Assembly: GCA_025350105.1 (NCBI GenBank)
Contig: JANXYJ010000014.1
Span: 1-64,000 of the forward strand
Length of the DNA stretch: 64,000 nt
From: Terriglobia bacterium
GTDB lineage: Bacteria; Acidobacteriota; Terriglobia; Bryobacterales; Bryobacteraceae
Direction: 5' to 3'
Shown: positions 30,549 to 41,145 of the stretch, piece after piece
Numbering within the stretch: position 1 is the stretch's first letter
Layout: each line of letters opens with the position of its first letter
Program-made: the position numbers and the translations under genes
Notes under the pieces: model-generated
Database searches by the model: none
What the model saw: only the letters and a program-made list of their open reading frames with translations
What the model was told of the DNA's origin: nothing

Positions 30549-32999
30549 CTAGTGCGTCGTCTTTTCTTCGCGCGAACGTTCCACAATCTCCGCCGCCGTC
30601 GACATGGCCGACAACGGAACCATTTCGATATCCCGTTCCAACGCGTATTTCAGAACTTCATCCATCGAATTGACGAAATGCAGCTTCATCTCTTTGCGAA
30701 TGTTTTCCGGCACGTCCGCCAGGTCGCGTTCATTTTCCGCCGGCAAAATCGCCTCTCGGATTCCATGGCGATGCGCGGCTAGTAACTTCTCTTTCAATCC
30801 ACCAATCGGCAACACTCGCCCACGCACCGTGATCTCGCCCGTCATGGTCACATCGGCCCGCACCGGAATGCTGGTCAACGCGCTAATAATGCTGGTGGCA
30901 ATCGTAATACCCGCCGACGGCCCGTCCTTCGGGATCGCCCCTTCCGGCACGTGCAAGTGCACGTCCATGTAGCGATAGAAATCGCGCGGCAATCCCAAAG
31001 CGTGCGCGCGGCTGCGCACATAGCTCATCGCCGCCTGCGCCGATTCCTGCATCACGTCGCCCAGTTTCCCGGTCAACGTCAGCTTGCCACGGCCTTCCAT
31101 AATGGCCGCTTCCGTGGTTAGAATCGACCCACCCACCTCGGTCCAAGCCAAGCCCACCGTAGCGCCCACCTCGTTCTTTTTCTCGGCAGCCTGTTCGCGA
31201 TACTTCTGAGGGCCAAGCAGTTGGTTCACTTTATCAGGCGTAATTGTCGCTTTGGCCGGCTTCTTCTTCGACGGCTTGTCTCCGTCTTTGTCCAAGCCTT
31301 TTTCCGATTGTGCATTCACAATCACCCGCGCCACCTTGCGGCACACATTGCCCACTTCGCGTTCCAGATTGCGGACGCCGGCTTCCCGCGTATAGTGCTG
31401 GACCAGTTCTTGGATTCCCGAATCCTCAAACTGGATCTGCTCGGCCGTTAGCCCCGTACCCTTCAATTGCTTGGGAACCAGGAACCGCTTGGCGATCTCC
31501 ATCTTTTCGATTTCGGTATAACCGGACAGCCGGATCACTTCCATGCGATCCTGCAGCGCCGCCGGAATCGTATGCATCACGTTCGCCGTGGCGATGAAGA
31601 ACACCTGGCTTAAGTCGTATTCAACATCCAGATAGTGATCCTGGAACATGTAGTTCTGTTCCGGATCCAACACTTCCAGCAATGCTGCCGACGGATCCCC
31701 GCGGAAGTCGGTGGACATCTTGTCGATCTCGTCCAGCATGAAGACCGGATTCCGCACTCCCGCCTTCTTCATCATCTGGATCACCTGCCCCGGCAGGGCG
31801 CCTATGTAGGTTCGGCGGTGGCCGCGAACTTCCGCTTCGTCGCGCACCCCGCCCAATGACAGGCGCACAAATTTTCGGCCCGTGGCTTTTGCAATGGACA
31901 TCCCCAAAGAGGTTTTACCCACACCGGGAGGTCCCACAAAGCACAAGATCGAACCCTTGGGATCTTTCACCAGGCGCCGCACGGCCAAAAATTCCAGAAT
32001 GCGTTCTTTGATTTTGTCCAGGCCGTAGTGGTCGCTCTCCAGCACTTCCTGGGCGAAGGGCAGCTCGCGGATTTCCTTGGATTTCTTCTTCCACGGCACC
32101 GCCAGCAGCCAGTCCAGATAGTTGCGCGAAACCGTGGATTCGGCCGACATCGGCGGCATCTGCTCCAACCGCTTCAACTCGGTCATGGCCTTTTCGTGCG
32201 CGTCCTTGGTCATCCCCGCGGCGTCAATGCGCTTCTTCAGTTCGTCGAATTCGCTCTTCTCACCGCGGCCCAATTCCTTTTGAATGGCCTTGATCTTCTC
32301 GTTCAGGTAATATTCTTTTTGCGCCTTTTCCATCTGGCGCTTCACGCGGCCTTGAATGGTGCGGTCCACGCTCAGTTTTTCGATTTCGATGTCCAGCATT
32401 TCCGCTACGCGGGTCAACCGGTCCACCGGATCGAAAATCTCCAGCAGTTCCTGCTTCTCTTCAATGGCCAATTGCAGATTCGCGCCCACCGTATCGGCCA
32501 GCTTTCCCGGATCCTCGCCACGGGTGGCCGCCACAATGGTGTCGTAGTTCACGTTCTGGCTAATCTTGGCGTACTGCTCAAACAGCGTGTTCACGCGGGT
32601 GAGCAGGGCTTCCATGGTCGGGCCCTGTTCAATTTTGAACTGGAACGTCTTCACGGTGGCTTTGAAAAAGCCTTCGTCCTCGGTCACCGAAAGAACCTTG
32701 CCGCGCTCCACGCCTTCCACCAAAACTTTGATGTTGCCATCGCTCTGCTTCAGGCTTTGAACAATGTTGGCCACGGTACCCACGGTGTAGATTTCATCCG
32801 GCCGCGGCTCATCAATACTAGCGTCGTGTTGGGTGGCAAGAAAAATCTTTTTGTCGCCCGCCAGCGCCTCTTCCAGCGCGCGAACGCTCGATTCACGCCC
32901 CACCACGAACGGCGTCATCATGTGCGGGAAGATCACCACATCCCGGATGGGCATCATCGGCAATCGCCGCGTATCTGATTTTTCCTTGGAAGTAAGCAT
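30549..32999 (-). CDS. lon: ATP-dependent protease Lon
   Basis: [53 protein letters not shown]...[25 protein letters not shown]...[15 protein letters not shown]. Confidence 0.97.
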   Translation of the reverse strand: MLTSKEKSDTRRLPMMPIRDVVIFPHMMTPFVVGRESSVRALEEALAGDKKIFLATQHDASIDEPRPDEIYTVGTVANIVQSLKQSDGNIKVLVEGVERGKVLSVTEDEGFFKATVKTFQFKIEQGPTMEALLTRVNTLFEQYAKISQNVNYDTIVAATRGEDPGKLADTVGANLQLAIEEKQELLEIFDPVDRLTRVAEMLDIEIEKLSVDRTIQGRVKRQMEKAQKEYYLNEKIKAIQKELGRGEKSEFDELKKRIDAAGMTKDAHEKAMTELKRLEQMPPMSAESTVSRNYLDWLLAVPWKKKSKEIRELPFAQEVLESDHYGLDKIKERILEFLAVRRLVKDPKGSILCFVGPPGVGKTSLGMSIAKATGRKFVRLSLGGVRDEAEVRGHRRTYIGALPGQVIQMMKKAGVRNPVFMLDEIDKMSTDFRGDPSAALLEVLDPEQNYMFQDHYLDVEYDLSQVFFIATANVMHTIPAALQDRMEVIRLSGYTEIEKMEIAKRFLVPKQLKGTGLTAEQIQFEDSGIQELVQHYTREAGVRNLEREVGNVCRKVARVIVNAQSEKGLDKDGDKPSKKKPAKATITPDKVNQLLGPQKYREQAAEKKNEVGATVGLAWTEVGGSILTTEAAIMEGRGKLTLTGKLGDVMQESAQAAMSYVRSRAHALGLPRDFYRYMDVHLHVPEGAIPKDGPSAGITIATSIISALTSIPVRADVTMTGEITVRGRVLPIGGLKEKLLAAHRHGIREAILPAENERDLADVPENIRKEMKLHFVNSMDEVLKYALERDIEMVPLSAMSTAAEIVERSREEKTTH

Positions 33000-33156
33000 T
33001 ATGAAAGATCCTAACTATATGAGATCCCAACCTGAAGGCAACTCTGCGGGTTCCACTTCGGATAATAACGTGTTTGGGACAAACGCCGCTTGGGGACGAA
33101 TCGGAAGAACGCCTAAAGTATAGCGCGAACAGACCCCTCTGTCGCACCTCTACAAC

Positions 33157-33338
33157 ATTCAAAAGCCTAACCGGCTTTCACTTTCTTCATTCAAAAGCCT
33201 AACCGGCTTTCACTTTCTTCATTCAAAAGCCTAACCGGCTTTCACTTTCTTCAAACAAAAGCCTGACCGGCTTTCACTTTCTTCAAACAAAAGCCTAACC
33301 GGCTTTCACCTTCTTCAAACAAAAGCCTAACCGGCTTT
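33157..33338. repeat. 32-bp tandem repeat, 5 full units plus a partial sixth that contains the clpX stop codon
   Basis: Units at 33157, 33189, 33221, 33253, 33285 and 33317: (att/aaa)caaaagcctaaccggctttcactttcttc. Each unit carries AAAGCC-taacc-GGCTTT (taacc replaced by tgacc in unit 4). Confidence 0.96.
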
Positions 33339-34610
33339 TTCGAGCAAATTCACACTGATCTTCTGCGACAGCACCATCTCTCGCGTGACTGAAAACTCGC
33401 GAACCTTCTTATAGGTGGGCAGGTAGTACATCAGATCCAGCATCAGATCTTCCAAAATCATCCGCAAGCCGCGAGCCCCCACCTTGCGTTCCATCGCTAA
33501 CTGGGCAATAGCGTCCAAAGCCTCGTCGCTGAACTTCAGCTTCACGTTCTCGTACTCAAACAGTTTTTGATACTGGCGGATAATCGCGTTCTTCGGCTTG
33601 CTCAGAATCTGCACCAAAGCTTCCTTGCTCAGATCTTCCAGCACCGCCACCACCGGCAAGCGTCCGATGAACTCAGGAATAAAACCGCTCTTAATCAAAT
33701 CCATGGGCTGCACTTGTTCCAGCATGCCCAAATCGCGGCGTCCGGAACTGCCCGCGCGAATTCGCTGTTGCTCTTTCGTCGCGGCGTCTTCGTGCTTGGC
33801 ATAGCCAATGGTCCGTGTGCCCACCCGGCGTTGAATCGTCTTTTCCAGCCCAATGAACGCCCCGCCGCAAATGAACAGAATGTTGGTGGTATCCACCGGC
33901 GTAAATTCCTGATGCGGATGCTTACGTCCACCCTGCGGCGGAACGTTCGCCACTGTGCCCTCCAGAATTTTCAGCAGAGCCTGTTGCACGCCTTCGCCGG
34001 AAACGTCGCGCGTAATCGATGGGTTCTCGTCCTTGCGGCCAATCGTATCGATTTCGTCTATATAGATAATGCCCTGCTGCGCGCGCTGCACATCCCAATC
34101 GGCATTTTGTAACAGCCGCAGGATGATGTTCTCCACATCCTCACCAACATAACCGGCTTCGGTGAGCGTCGTCGCGTCCACAATCGCAAACGGAACGTCC
34201 AGAATCTTGGCCAGCGTCTGGGCTAAAAGCGTCTTCCCCGTCCCGGTAGGACCGATCAGCAGGATATTGGACTTCGAAAGTTCTACGTCCCCCACCCGCT
34301 GCTTGTTCATCTGCAGACGCTTGTAATGGTTGTAGACCGCCACCGCTAGCTTTTTCTTGGTAGCGTCCTGCCCAATCACGTATTGGTCCAGGTATTCCTT
34401 CAACTCCAGAGGCTTAGGGAGTTTATGCGGAGCTGTCGACGACGGATCGGCACGGTCGTCTTCCAGAATCGAATTACAAACCGAAATGCACTCGTCACAG
34501 ATGTAGGCCCGCGGATACTCCGAGGGAGAGGAGATCAGCTTGCCAACCACATCCTGGCTTTTGTGACAAAACGAACATCGGAGCGATTCATCGGTGCCAG
34601 TTCGCTTCAC
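33327..34610 (-). CDS. clpX: ATP-dependent Clp protease ATP-binding subunit ClpX
   Basis: [15 protein letters not shown] zinc-binding domain; [66 protein letters not shown]. Confidence 0.98.
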   Translation of the reverse strand: MKRTGTDESLRCSFCHKSQDVVGKLISSPSEYPRAYICDECISVCNSILEDDRADPSSTAPHKLPKPLELKEYLDQYVIGQDATKKKLAVAVYNHYKRLQMNKQRVGDVELSKSNILLIGPTGTGKTLLAQTLAKILDVPFAIVDATTLTEAGYVGEDVENIILRLLQNADWDVQRAQQGIIYIDEIDTIGRKDENPSITRDVSGEGVQQALLKILEGTVANVPPQGGRKHPHQEFTPVDTTNILFICGGAFIGLEKTIQRRVGTRTIGYAKHEDAATKEQQRIRAGSSGRRDLGMLEQVQPMDLIKSGFIPEFIGRLPVVAVLEDLSKEALVQILSKPKNAIIRQYQKLFEYENVKLKFSDEALDAIAQLAMERKVGARGLRMILEDLMLDLMYYLPTYKKVREFSVTREMVLSQKISVNLLEKAG

Positions 34611-34895
34611 CCAAACCTCCTAAAAAGTAGAACACCCACACCCACTTGCAGCATGCGATGGCAACCTACGCCACTTACTTACGTCCGCGTACGACAATCT
34701 GCTGACGCTTTGATTATAGCCGGTTTAAGGACAGCGAAGCTACTCAAAGCGGGCGCTTTTGCCGCAAGCCCTTCCGCAAATCTTTCCCATTTGGCATTTG
34801 ACACTCACCCCTTCCCTATTCTGTAATAAGAGCTAACTCTTGAAGTTGGCTTAGTTGGGTTAAGCGAACTGACTTTCTTTCCATCAACTTCAACC

Positions 34896-35708
34896 ATGCC
34901 AGCCCGCAATCGCATCCATCTCGTCACCAAGACTCTGGGCGTGCTGGAAACCCTGGCCGAATGCGGTGGAACGGCTAACCTTAAGGAAATCAGCACGCGG
35001 ATTGGCTTGGTCAAAAGTTCCGTTTTCCGTATCTTATTTAGTTTAAAGGAATTAGGCTATGTTGAGCAGCGCGGTCTGAACGGCGCATATAGCCTGACGT
35101 GGAAGATGCACTCGCTCATACGGAAGGGCGCCGCCCGTTTGACCATCCTCGACCTGGCCCGCCCCCACATGTCCAAGCTCCGCGATGACCTGCAGGAAAC
35201 GGTCTGGCTGGCGGAGTGGCGGAAACGCGCTGGAGTGGTTATCGGCTCCATGGACGTGCCCCACCGGCTGCGTTTTTCTATTGATCTGGGCAGTACGGTC
35301 GGCCTGCACTCCACGGCGCTGGGGAAGGCCATTGCGGCTTACCTGCCCGCTCCCATCCTGCGGGATGCCATGGGCAACGGAAAACTCGTGCGCTTGACTG
35401 CGAAAACCATTACCACCCGGGAAGGGTTACGCGTCGAACTGCAAACCGTGCGCCAGCAGGGCTTTGCACTCAATCGCGAAGAATCGGTGGAAGGGTTGTT
35501 CGCCGTGGCGGCGCCGATTTTCGATTCACACAAGCGCGTGATGGCCTCGCTCTCCGTCGGCAGCCCCATTTTTCGCTGCCCGCGGGCCCGCCAAAAGACC
35601 GTCATCGAAGCCACCAGACAGACCGCCGAAGCCATCACCCGCGATCTGATCAACGTGGATTACGCTGGCAGCGATTCAGCCTGGACGCCGGCCGGGCTGT
35701 CCGCATAA
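34896..35708 (+). CDS. IclR family transcriptional regulator
   Basis: VTKTLGVLETLAECGGTANLKEISTRIGLVKSSVFRILFSLKELGYVEQ wHTH plus IclR effector domain. Confidence 0.92.
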   Translation: MPARNRIHLVTKTLGVLETLAECGGTANLKEISTRIGLVKSSVFRILFSLKELGYVEQRGLNGAYSLTWKMHSLIRKGAARLTILDLARPHMSKLRDDLQETVWLAEWRKRAGVVIGSMDVPHRLRFSIDLGSTVGLHSTALGKAIAAYLPAPILRDAMGNGKLVRLTAKTITTREGLRVELQTVRQQGFALNREESVEGLFAVAAPIFDSHKRVMASLSVGSPIFRCPRARQKTVIEATRQTAEAITRDLINVDYAGSDSAWTPAGLSA

Positions 35709-35729
35709 CCGGTATCGCATAACCGGTAT
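35702..35729. repeat. 14-bp perfect tandem repeat that includes the stop codon of the IclR gene
   Basis: cgcataaccggtat twice; stop TAA at 35706-35708. Confidence 0.93.
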
Positions 35730-35766
35730 AATGATTCGGATGAATTTTCCCGCATCACTGGGAGAA

Positions 35767-35825
35767 GCTCAAAAATGGACAGGCTCAAAAATGGAGAGGC
35801 TCAAAAATGGAGAGGCTCAAAAACG
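35767..35825. repeat. 16-bp tandem repeat that duplicates a start-codon region
   Basis: gctcaaaaatggacag / gctcaaaaatggagag / gctcaaaaatggagag / gctcaaaaa...; each full unit holds an ATG, each in a different frame. Confidence 0.93.
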
Positions 35826-36226
35826 TGCACACATCTCGCAACCAATTGCTGATGGCATCTCTCGCGCTGGTGATCTCCACTGCGCCCTTGCTCGCCCATC
35901 ACTCCTTTGCCGCTGAATACGACGAGAAAAAGCCGGTCACGTTGAAAGGCATCGTCACCAAAGTAGAGTGGACCAATCCCCACGCCCGCTTCTACGTCGA
36001 CGTTAAGGATGAAAACGGCGTGGTCGTCAATTGGAATCTGGAACTGGCCAGCCCCAACGTGCTTTCCCGCAACGGCTGGACCCGCAAGTCCCTTCAGGTG
36101 GGCGATCAAATTTCCGTCGCCGGATCGCGCGCCAAGGACGGCTCCAACATGGCCAATGCGCGGCAAGTTACTCTCAGCGACGGCAAGAAGATATTCGCCG
36201 GTTCCTCTGGCGGAGACGGGCAGTAA
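35807..36226 (+). CDS. DUF6152-like secreted protein
   Basis: Signal peptide ending LLAHHSFAAEYDEKKPVTLKGIVTKVEWTNPHARFYVDVKDENG. Confidence 0.75.
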   Translation: MERLKNVHTSRNQLLMASLALVISTAPLLAHHSFAAEYDEKKPVTLKGIVTKVEWTNPHARFYVDVKDENGVVVNWNLELASPNVLSRNGWTRKSLQVGDQISVAGSRAKDGSNMANARQVTLSDGKKIFAGSSGGDGQ

Positions 36227-36257
36227 ACGACGCCCGGCAAAATATCAGGCTGATATT

Positions 36258-37073
36258 ATGACCAAACCCCTCGCCCTCGCCGCCCTCACACCGGTCGTAT
36301 CGTTGCTCACTTTCATTGTAGTATCGGCGCCCATCCTCAGCGCCCAAACCGATCCCACCACCGTCCGTCCTCCCGCTGCCACCGCGCCCGCAGGCACCGG
36401 CGGCAACCAGCGCGGCTTACCGGAGCTGACAGGGCCCGCCCCTCGCCTCGCCGACGGCAAGCCTGACTTCTCCGGCATCTGGATTGGCGGCGGACCCGTG
36501 GGCGATCTGGCTCTCGGCCTCGCCGAAGGTGAAACCATTCCGCTGCTTCCCTCCGCCGAAAAGATCATGAAGGCGCGTCAATCGAAAGATGATCCTGAAG
36601 CTAACTGTCTGCCCACAGGCGTACCCCGCGTGGCGCCCTACCCCTGGACCATCGCCACGGCGCCCGGTCTCATGTTTTTCATTTTTGAGGGCAACATCCA
36701 CAGCTACCGGCAAATTTTCATGGACGGCCGCGCCCATCCGAAAGATCCTGACCCCACCTGGTACGGCCATTCCGTGGGTAAGTGGGACGGCGATACTTTG
36801 GTCATCGATTCCATCGGCTTCAATGACAAATTCTGGTTCGACTTCCGCGGCCACCCGCATACCGAGCAACTCCACACCATCGAACGCTACACCCGCCCCA
36901 GCCTCGGGACTCTCACAAACGAAGTCACCATCGACGATCCCGGGTCATATTCGAAACCCTTTACGCTAACCTTCAACGCCCGCCTGATGCCCAAAGGCGA
37001 ACTCATGGAATACATTTGTCAGGAAAACAATCAGGACGTAAACCACATCCAGGGCGGCGCGGGCGTGCCGTAA
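36258..37073 (+). CDS. Secreted protein of a family common in acidobacteria, function unknown
   Basis: Signal peptide; PRLADGKPDFSGIWIGGG...HSYRQIFMDGRAHPKDPDPTWYGHSVGKWDGDTLVIDSIGFND...EYICQENNQD. Confidence 0.8.
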   Translation: MTKPLALAALTPVVSLLTFIVVSAPILSAQTDPTTVRPPAATAPAGTGGNQRGLPELTGPAPRLADGKPDFSGIWIGGGPVGDLALGLAEGETIPLLPSAEKIMKARQSKDDPEANCLPTGVPRVAPYPWTIATAPGLMFFIFEGNIHSYRQIFMDGRAHPKDPDPTWYGHSVGKWDGDTLVIDSIGFNDKFWFDFRGHPHTEQLHTIERYTRPSLGTLTNEVTIDDPGSYSKPFTLTFNARLMPKGELMEYICQENNQDVNHIQGGAGVP

Positions 37074-37866
37074 AAAGCATGCCGAAGTAGGAGGCGGGCT
37101 CGCCTCACGGTTCCCTGGCCATCAAAAGTGGCCTGTCAATCGCACCAACCACGAGACCACTCCACCCAAGCACCAAGCCGCGACCGTAAGGGAGCGTAAA
37201 AACCAACGATACAGGCGTTGGACAACTCCCAGGATCAGAGTGGAAGCATTAATCGAATCACGCCCGCCCCCCGAAAGCGATCTCTTCTGAAATCAGCAGC
37301 ATCCTAATTGCCCCAACTTGGGATTCGACAATCAGCCACTACCCTGCAATTAGAAAAACGTTCTGGCCAGAACGCGTCGCATGGGGCGGTGATCGCATCG
37401 CTCCCAAAAGTGTACTGATCTTTCGGAGCCTGTAAAACGGCTAGCATCGGAACCTACACGGATCGAGATGACGGAAGACCTTGGAACCGGTTTCATAACA
37501 TCCGGCACGGACCCCTAATAAGGGCGGCGGGTTTTCAGAGGGCCAAAGTAGCTCCGGCTTTAGCCGGAGTTCATCGAAAGCGGGACAAACGAGCGGTCGC
37601 CATGAAAGCGATCATACGAGACCCCTGTTAAAAGCTGCGCAAGCAGCCAGCTAGATTTGGCTCAAACATTGGTGGCCGGATACGCACGGCGATAAGTCCG
37701 CGAAGCCCCGGCCACCTGCGACGCCTCGAACCAAGACCGTGCCGCCGTAGTGTCTCTAAAATCCCTCAAAACTAACCGTTGAAATTGGGGGACATGCGAT
37801 CCTTTCATCGATTCAACGGCCCGCTCCCCGAACCAATCCTCCGCCCACTTGTGATGTGATGGACCA

Positions 37867-38385
37867 ATGCACTTCCTGGACGAATGTCTGGCGATCTTGA
37901 CCCGCACTCCTGCAACCCTGGATACCTTTTTGCGCGACTTACCGGCTCACTTGACCAACCACAACGAGGGGCCCGGCACCTGGAGCCCCTATGACGTGAT
38001 TGGCCATCTCATACATGCCGAGAATGCAGATTGGATTCCGCGCCTCACCCTCATCCTGGAAAGTGGCACGAACCGGCCATTCCAACCTTTTGATCGCGAG
38101 GCGCAGTTCCAGCAAAGCGCCGGAAAATCTCTTCCAGAATTGCTCGATGAATTCGCAGACGCCCGTCGCAAAAGCGTCGCCCAACTCCGCGGGATGAACC
38201 TGCAGCCGGAACAACTGGAGTTAAAAGGGATGCATCCCGCGCTCGGTCTGGTCACCGCCCGTCAACTCATCGCTACCTGGACGGCCCATGATCTCGGCCA
38301 CATCTTGCAAATCAGCAGAGTGATGGCAAAACGCTACAAACACGAGGTTGGCCCGTGGGCCGAATATCTATCCGCAATGAAGTGA
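37867..38385 (+). CDS. DinB family protein
   Basis: WSPYDVIGHLIHAENADWIPRLTLIL...TWTAHDLGHILQISRVMAKRY. Confidence 0.85.
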   Translation: MHFLDECLAILTRTPATLDTFLRDLPAHLTNHNEGPGTWSPYDVIGHLIHAENADWIPRLTLILESGTNRPFQPFDREAQFQQSAGKSLPELLDEFADARRKSVAQLRGMNLQPEQLELKGMHPALGLVTARQLIATWTAHDLGHILQISRVMAKRYKHEVGPWAEYLSAMK

Positions 38386-38459
38386 AGAACAGCTTACCTA
38401 CGCGCTGGCCAATCGCTACACGCTGTTTTGCAAATGCGCCGCAAGGTATTGCCGGCCGT

Positions 38460-39503
38460 TTACTTGGGTGCAGGTAGAACGGGGGCGTGCTCCAACAGCG
38501 CGTCCTCGAAACTGCAATCACGGAAGTTGTGGCCCTGGTGAGCGTAGTCGGGAAAAGGTTTGGAGGATTTCTGATTGCCCGCCACATGACGAAGATACCA
38601 GGCGTAGGTTTCTTTCAAGCCGGCGGCGAAGTCGGTGGGTTTAAACTTGAGAATGCGCTGAGCCTTGGCGGTGACCTCCGTGATCGGCGGCATGTCGAGA
38701 TAAATACCGAAGTACATTTTGGGGCCCATGGGGTTGCCTCCGGCACGCAGCAAGTATTCACGGGGAATGCGAACGAACTCGGCGGGCTTGCGGCAGATTT
38801 GGGCCAGTGCTTCCACGAACTCAAATTGCGCGATGGGGCGGGGGTTGGCGATGTTGAAGGCATGGCCGGTGGCCAAGGGCTGATGGATGGCCAGCAGACA
38901 GGCGCGGACCACGTCTTTCACGTAGACGAACTGCATCAGGCGCCGTCCGTCGCCAGGAAGAATGATGCGCCGATTCAGACGCAGGCGATCCCAAAAAAAA
39001 GCTTCGCGATACATGGGATTGGCGGGACCATAAATAAACGGCGGGCGCAAGGTGACCACGGGTAGTCCCACGCGCTGGTGCAAGCGAAACAGCGCGCGCT
39101 CACTGGTAGCTTTATTGCGCACGTAAAGCTCCGGCGCATCGTCAGGGGCCAGTGCGTCGCCTTCGTGATGATTCAGCCCATCGCCGTAAGCAGCCACGCT
39201 GGACATAAAGACGTAACGATGCAAGGGCCCGCCCACGGCCTGCACGGTGCCTTCAACCTGGGCCGAGGTAGTCCCGCGTTCCCAATCGTAAACGTTGTCA
39301 AAGACAGCTTCGAAGCGTTTGCCGGCAAGCGCAGCCTTCATGGCCTTGGGATCGTTGCGATCGGCCATGATGTTTTTGACGTGCCGCCCTTGCGCGTGGG
39401 ACGGTTTGCGATGAAGAATGGAAACGGTGTGGCCGGCTTTGACAAGCTCCGCCACCAGCAACTTGCCGATGAACTGAGTTCCGCCGATGACCAGGCAATT
39501 CAT
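38460..39503 (-). CDS. NAD-dependent epimerase/dehydratase (extended SDR)
   Basis: MNCLVIGGTQFIGKLLVAELVKAGH; FMSSVAAYGD; LRPPFIYGPANPMYREAFFWDRL. Confidence 0.9.
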   Translation of the reverse strand: MNCLVIGGTQFIGKLLVAELVKAGHTVSILHRKPSHAQGRHVKNIMADRNDPKAMKAALAGKRFEAVFDNVYDWERGTTSAQVEGTVQAVGGPLHRYVFMSSVAAYGDGLNHHEGDALAPDDAPELYVRNKATSERALFRLHQRVGLPVVTLRPPFIYGPANPMYREAFFWDRLRLNRRIILPGDGRRLMQFVYVKDVVRACLLAIHQPLATGHAFNIANPRPIAQFEFVEALAQICRKPAEFVRIPREYLLRAGGNPMGPKMYFGIYLDMPPITEVTAKAQRILKFKPTDFAAGLKETYAWYLRHVAGNQKSSKPFPDYAHQGHNFRDCSFEDALLEHAPVLPAPK

Positions 39504-39569
39504 GGGTGAACAAGCGTCAATGCGTTTAAAAAGCCGCTCCCTCACGGTCGCGGCTCAGTTTTGGATGGC

Positions 39570-40958
39570 CTAATCGTAATATTCCAGACCAAGGTGCGTG
39601 ATGAGGTCTTCGCCGCGCATCCAACGCAAAGTGTTTTTCAACTTCATCAGCTGGATGAATACGTCGTGTTCCGGGTACAGGCCGGGGGCGTGCATGGGGG
39701 CTTTGAAGTAGAACGAAAGCCACTCCTGAATGCCGCGCATGCCGCAGCGCTGCGCCAAGTCCATGAACAAAACCAAATCGAGAACCAGCGGCGCGGCCAG
39801 AATGGAATCGCGGCACAGGAAATCGATTTTGATCTGCATGGGATAACCCAGCCAACCAAAGATGTCGATGTTATCCCAACCCTCTTTAGAATCGCCGCGC
39901 GGCGGATAGTAATTGATGCGCACGGCGTGGTAGAGATTTTCGTAAAGCTCCGGATAGAGTTTGGGCTGGAGAATCTGGTCCAGCACGCTGAGTTTGGTTT
40001 CTTCCTTGGTTTTGAAAGAACCGGGATCTTCCAGCACTTCGCCATCGCGGTTGCCCAGGATGTTGGTGGAGAACCAGCCGCTGATGCCCAGCATGCGGGC
40101 CTTGAAACCCGGCGCCAGCAGAGTCTTCATGAAGGTCTGGCCGGTTTTGAAATCCTTGCCGCAGATGGGAATGTTGAGTTCACGCGCCATGTCGAGCAGC
40201 GCGGGTGTATCGGTTGTAAGATTGGGCGCGCCGTTGGCGTAGGGCACACCGCAGCGAAGCGCGGCGTAGGCGTAGATCTGGCTGGGCGCGATATCGGGAT
40301 CGTTGTTGCGCAAGCCTGCTTCGAAAGACTCGCGGGTGGCATGAACCGCAACCGGCTTATGAAAGCTTTCAGTGGACCCGCACCAGATCATCACAATGCG
40401 GCTGCAGTTGTTGGTCTTGCGAAAGTTCTCTATGTCTTCCATCAAGGCTTCAGCCTTGTCCATCTTGGTGCCCTGGGTTTTAACGTTGGGACCGTTGATG
40501 CGCTTGACATACTCTTGATCGAACACAGCTTTCATCGGTTTGATGGCCGAAAGCGGTTCCTTCAACTGAGCCAGCAACGCGGGCTCCAGAACTTTGGCGT
40601 TAACGGCAGCTTCGTAGGCCGTGTCTTCGTAAATATCCCAACCGCCGAAGACCAGATCGTCCAGGCTGGCCAGAGGCACGAAATCCTTGATCTTGGGCGA
40701 ACGGCCGTCGGTCCGTTTACCAAGGCGTACGGTGGCCAGTTGCGTGAGCGAACCGATGGGCAGACCAAGGCCGCGTTTGACGGCCTCCACGCCAGCGATA
40801 AAGGTGGTGGAAACCGCCCCGATGCCTGGGATCAGGATACCGAGTTTACCTTCGGCGGGCGCGATCTGAACGTTATCTTTTTTCACGTCTGCGACAGGCT
40901 TCATGTCTGTAGCGACGGGCTTGACGTCTTTAGCGACGTTGGCGTTTTTATCGGCCAA
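39570..40958 (-). CDS. Inositol-3-phosphate synthase
   Basis: GKLGILIPGIGAVSTTFIAGVEAVKRGL...DDLVFGGWDIYEDTAYEAA...ISGWFSTNILGNRDGEVLEDPGSFKTKEETKLSVLD. Confidence 0.93.
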   Translation of the reverse strand: MADKNANVAKDVKPVATDMKPVADVKKDNVQIAPAEGKLGILIPGIGAVSTTFIAGVEAVKRGLGLPIGSLTQLATVRLGKRTDGRSPKIKDFVPLASLDDLVFGGWDIYEDTAYEAAVNAKVLEPALLAQLKEPLSAIKPMKAVFDQEYVKRINGPNVKTQGTKMDKAEALMEDIENFRKTNNCSRIVMIWCGSTESFHKPVAVHATRESFEAGLRNNDPDIAPSQIYAYAALRCGVPYANGAPNLTTDTPALLDMARELNIPICGKDFKTGQTFMKTLLAPGFKARMLGISGWFSTNILGNRDGEVLEDPGSFKTKEETKLSVLDQILQPKLYPELYENLYHAVRINYYPPRGDSKEGWDNIDIFGWLGYPMQIKIDFLCRDSILAAPLVLDLVLFMDLAQRCGMRGIQEWLSFYFKAPMHAPGLYPEHDVFIQLMKLKNTLRWMRGEDLITHLGLEYYD

Positions 40959-41145
40959 GGTGATGGATGCTCCTAACGAATCGGATTCTCAGAGGCCGTG
41001 GGCCCGGAATAGTGCGCGAGGCGCGAAGACCGGCTGAAGCAACGGGCCTGTTGAGGCAAATGAGAACGAGAAGATGATTCCAATAATGTCCTGCTTGAAA
41101 TGTCCAACTTAACCCTGTCATGGTAGCACGTTATACTAGCGGCTG

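Noticed and set aside
32028-32978. 316-aa plus-strand ORF opposite lon
   Set aside because: Antisense shadow of a conserved gene.
33157-33338. CRISPR array
   Set aside because: The 32-bp units are contiguous; there are no unique spacers and no cas genes nearby. It is a tandem repeat.
37662-37907. 81-aa ORF as a gene
   Set aside because: No recognised family, overlaps the dinB-like start region; left as uncertain.
39561-40976. 471-aa plus-strand ORF opposite inositol-3-phosphate synthase
   Set aside because: Antisense shadow; the minus frame has unmistakable synthase motifs.
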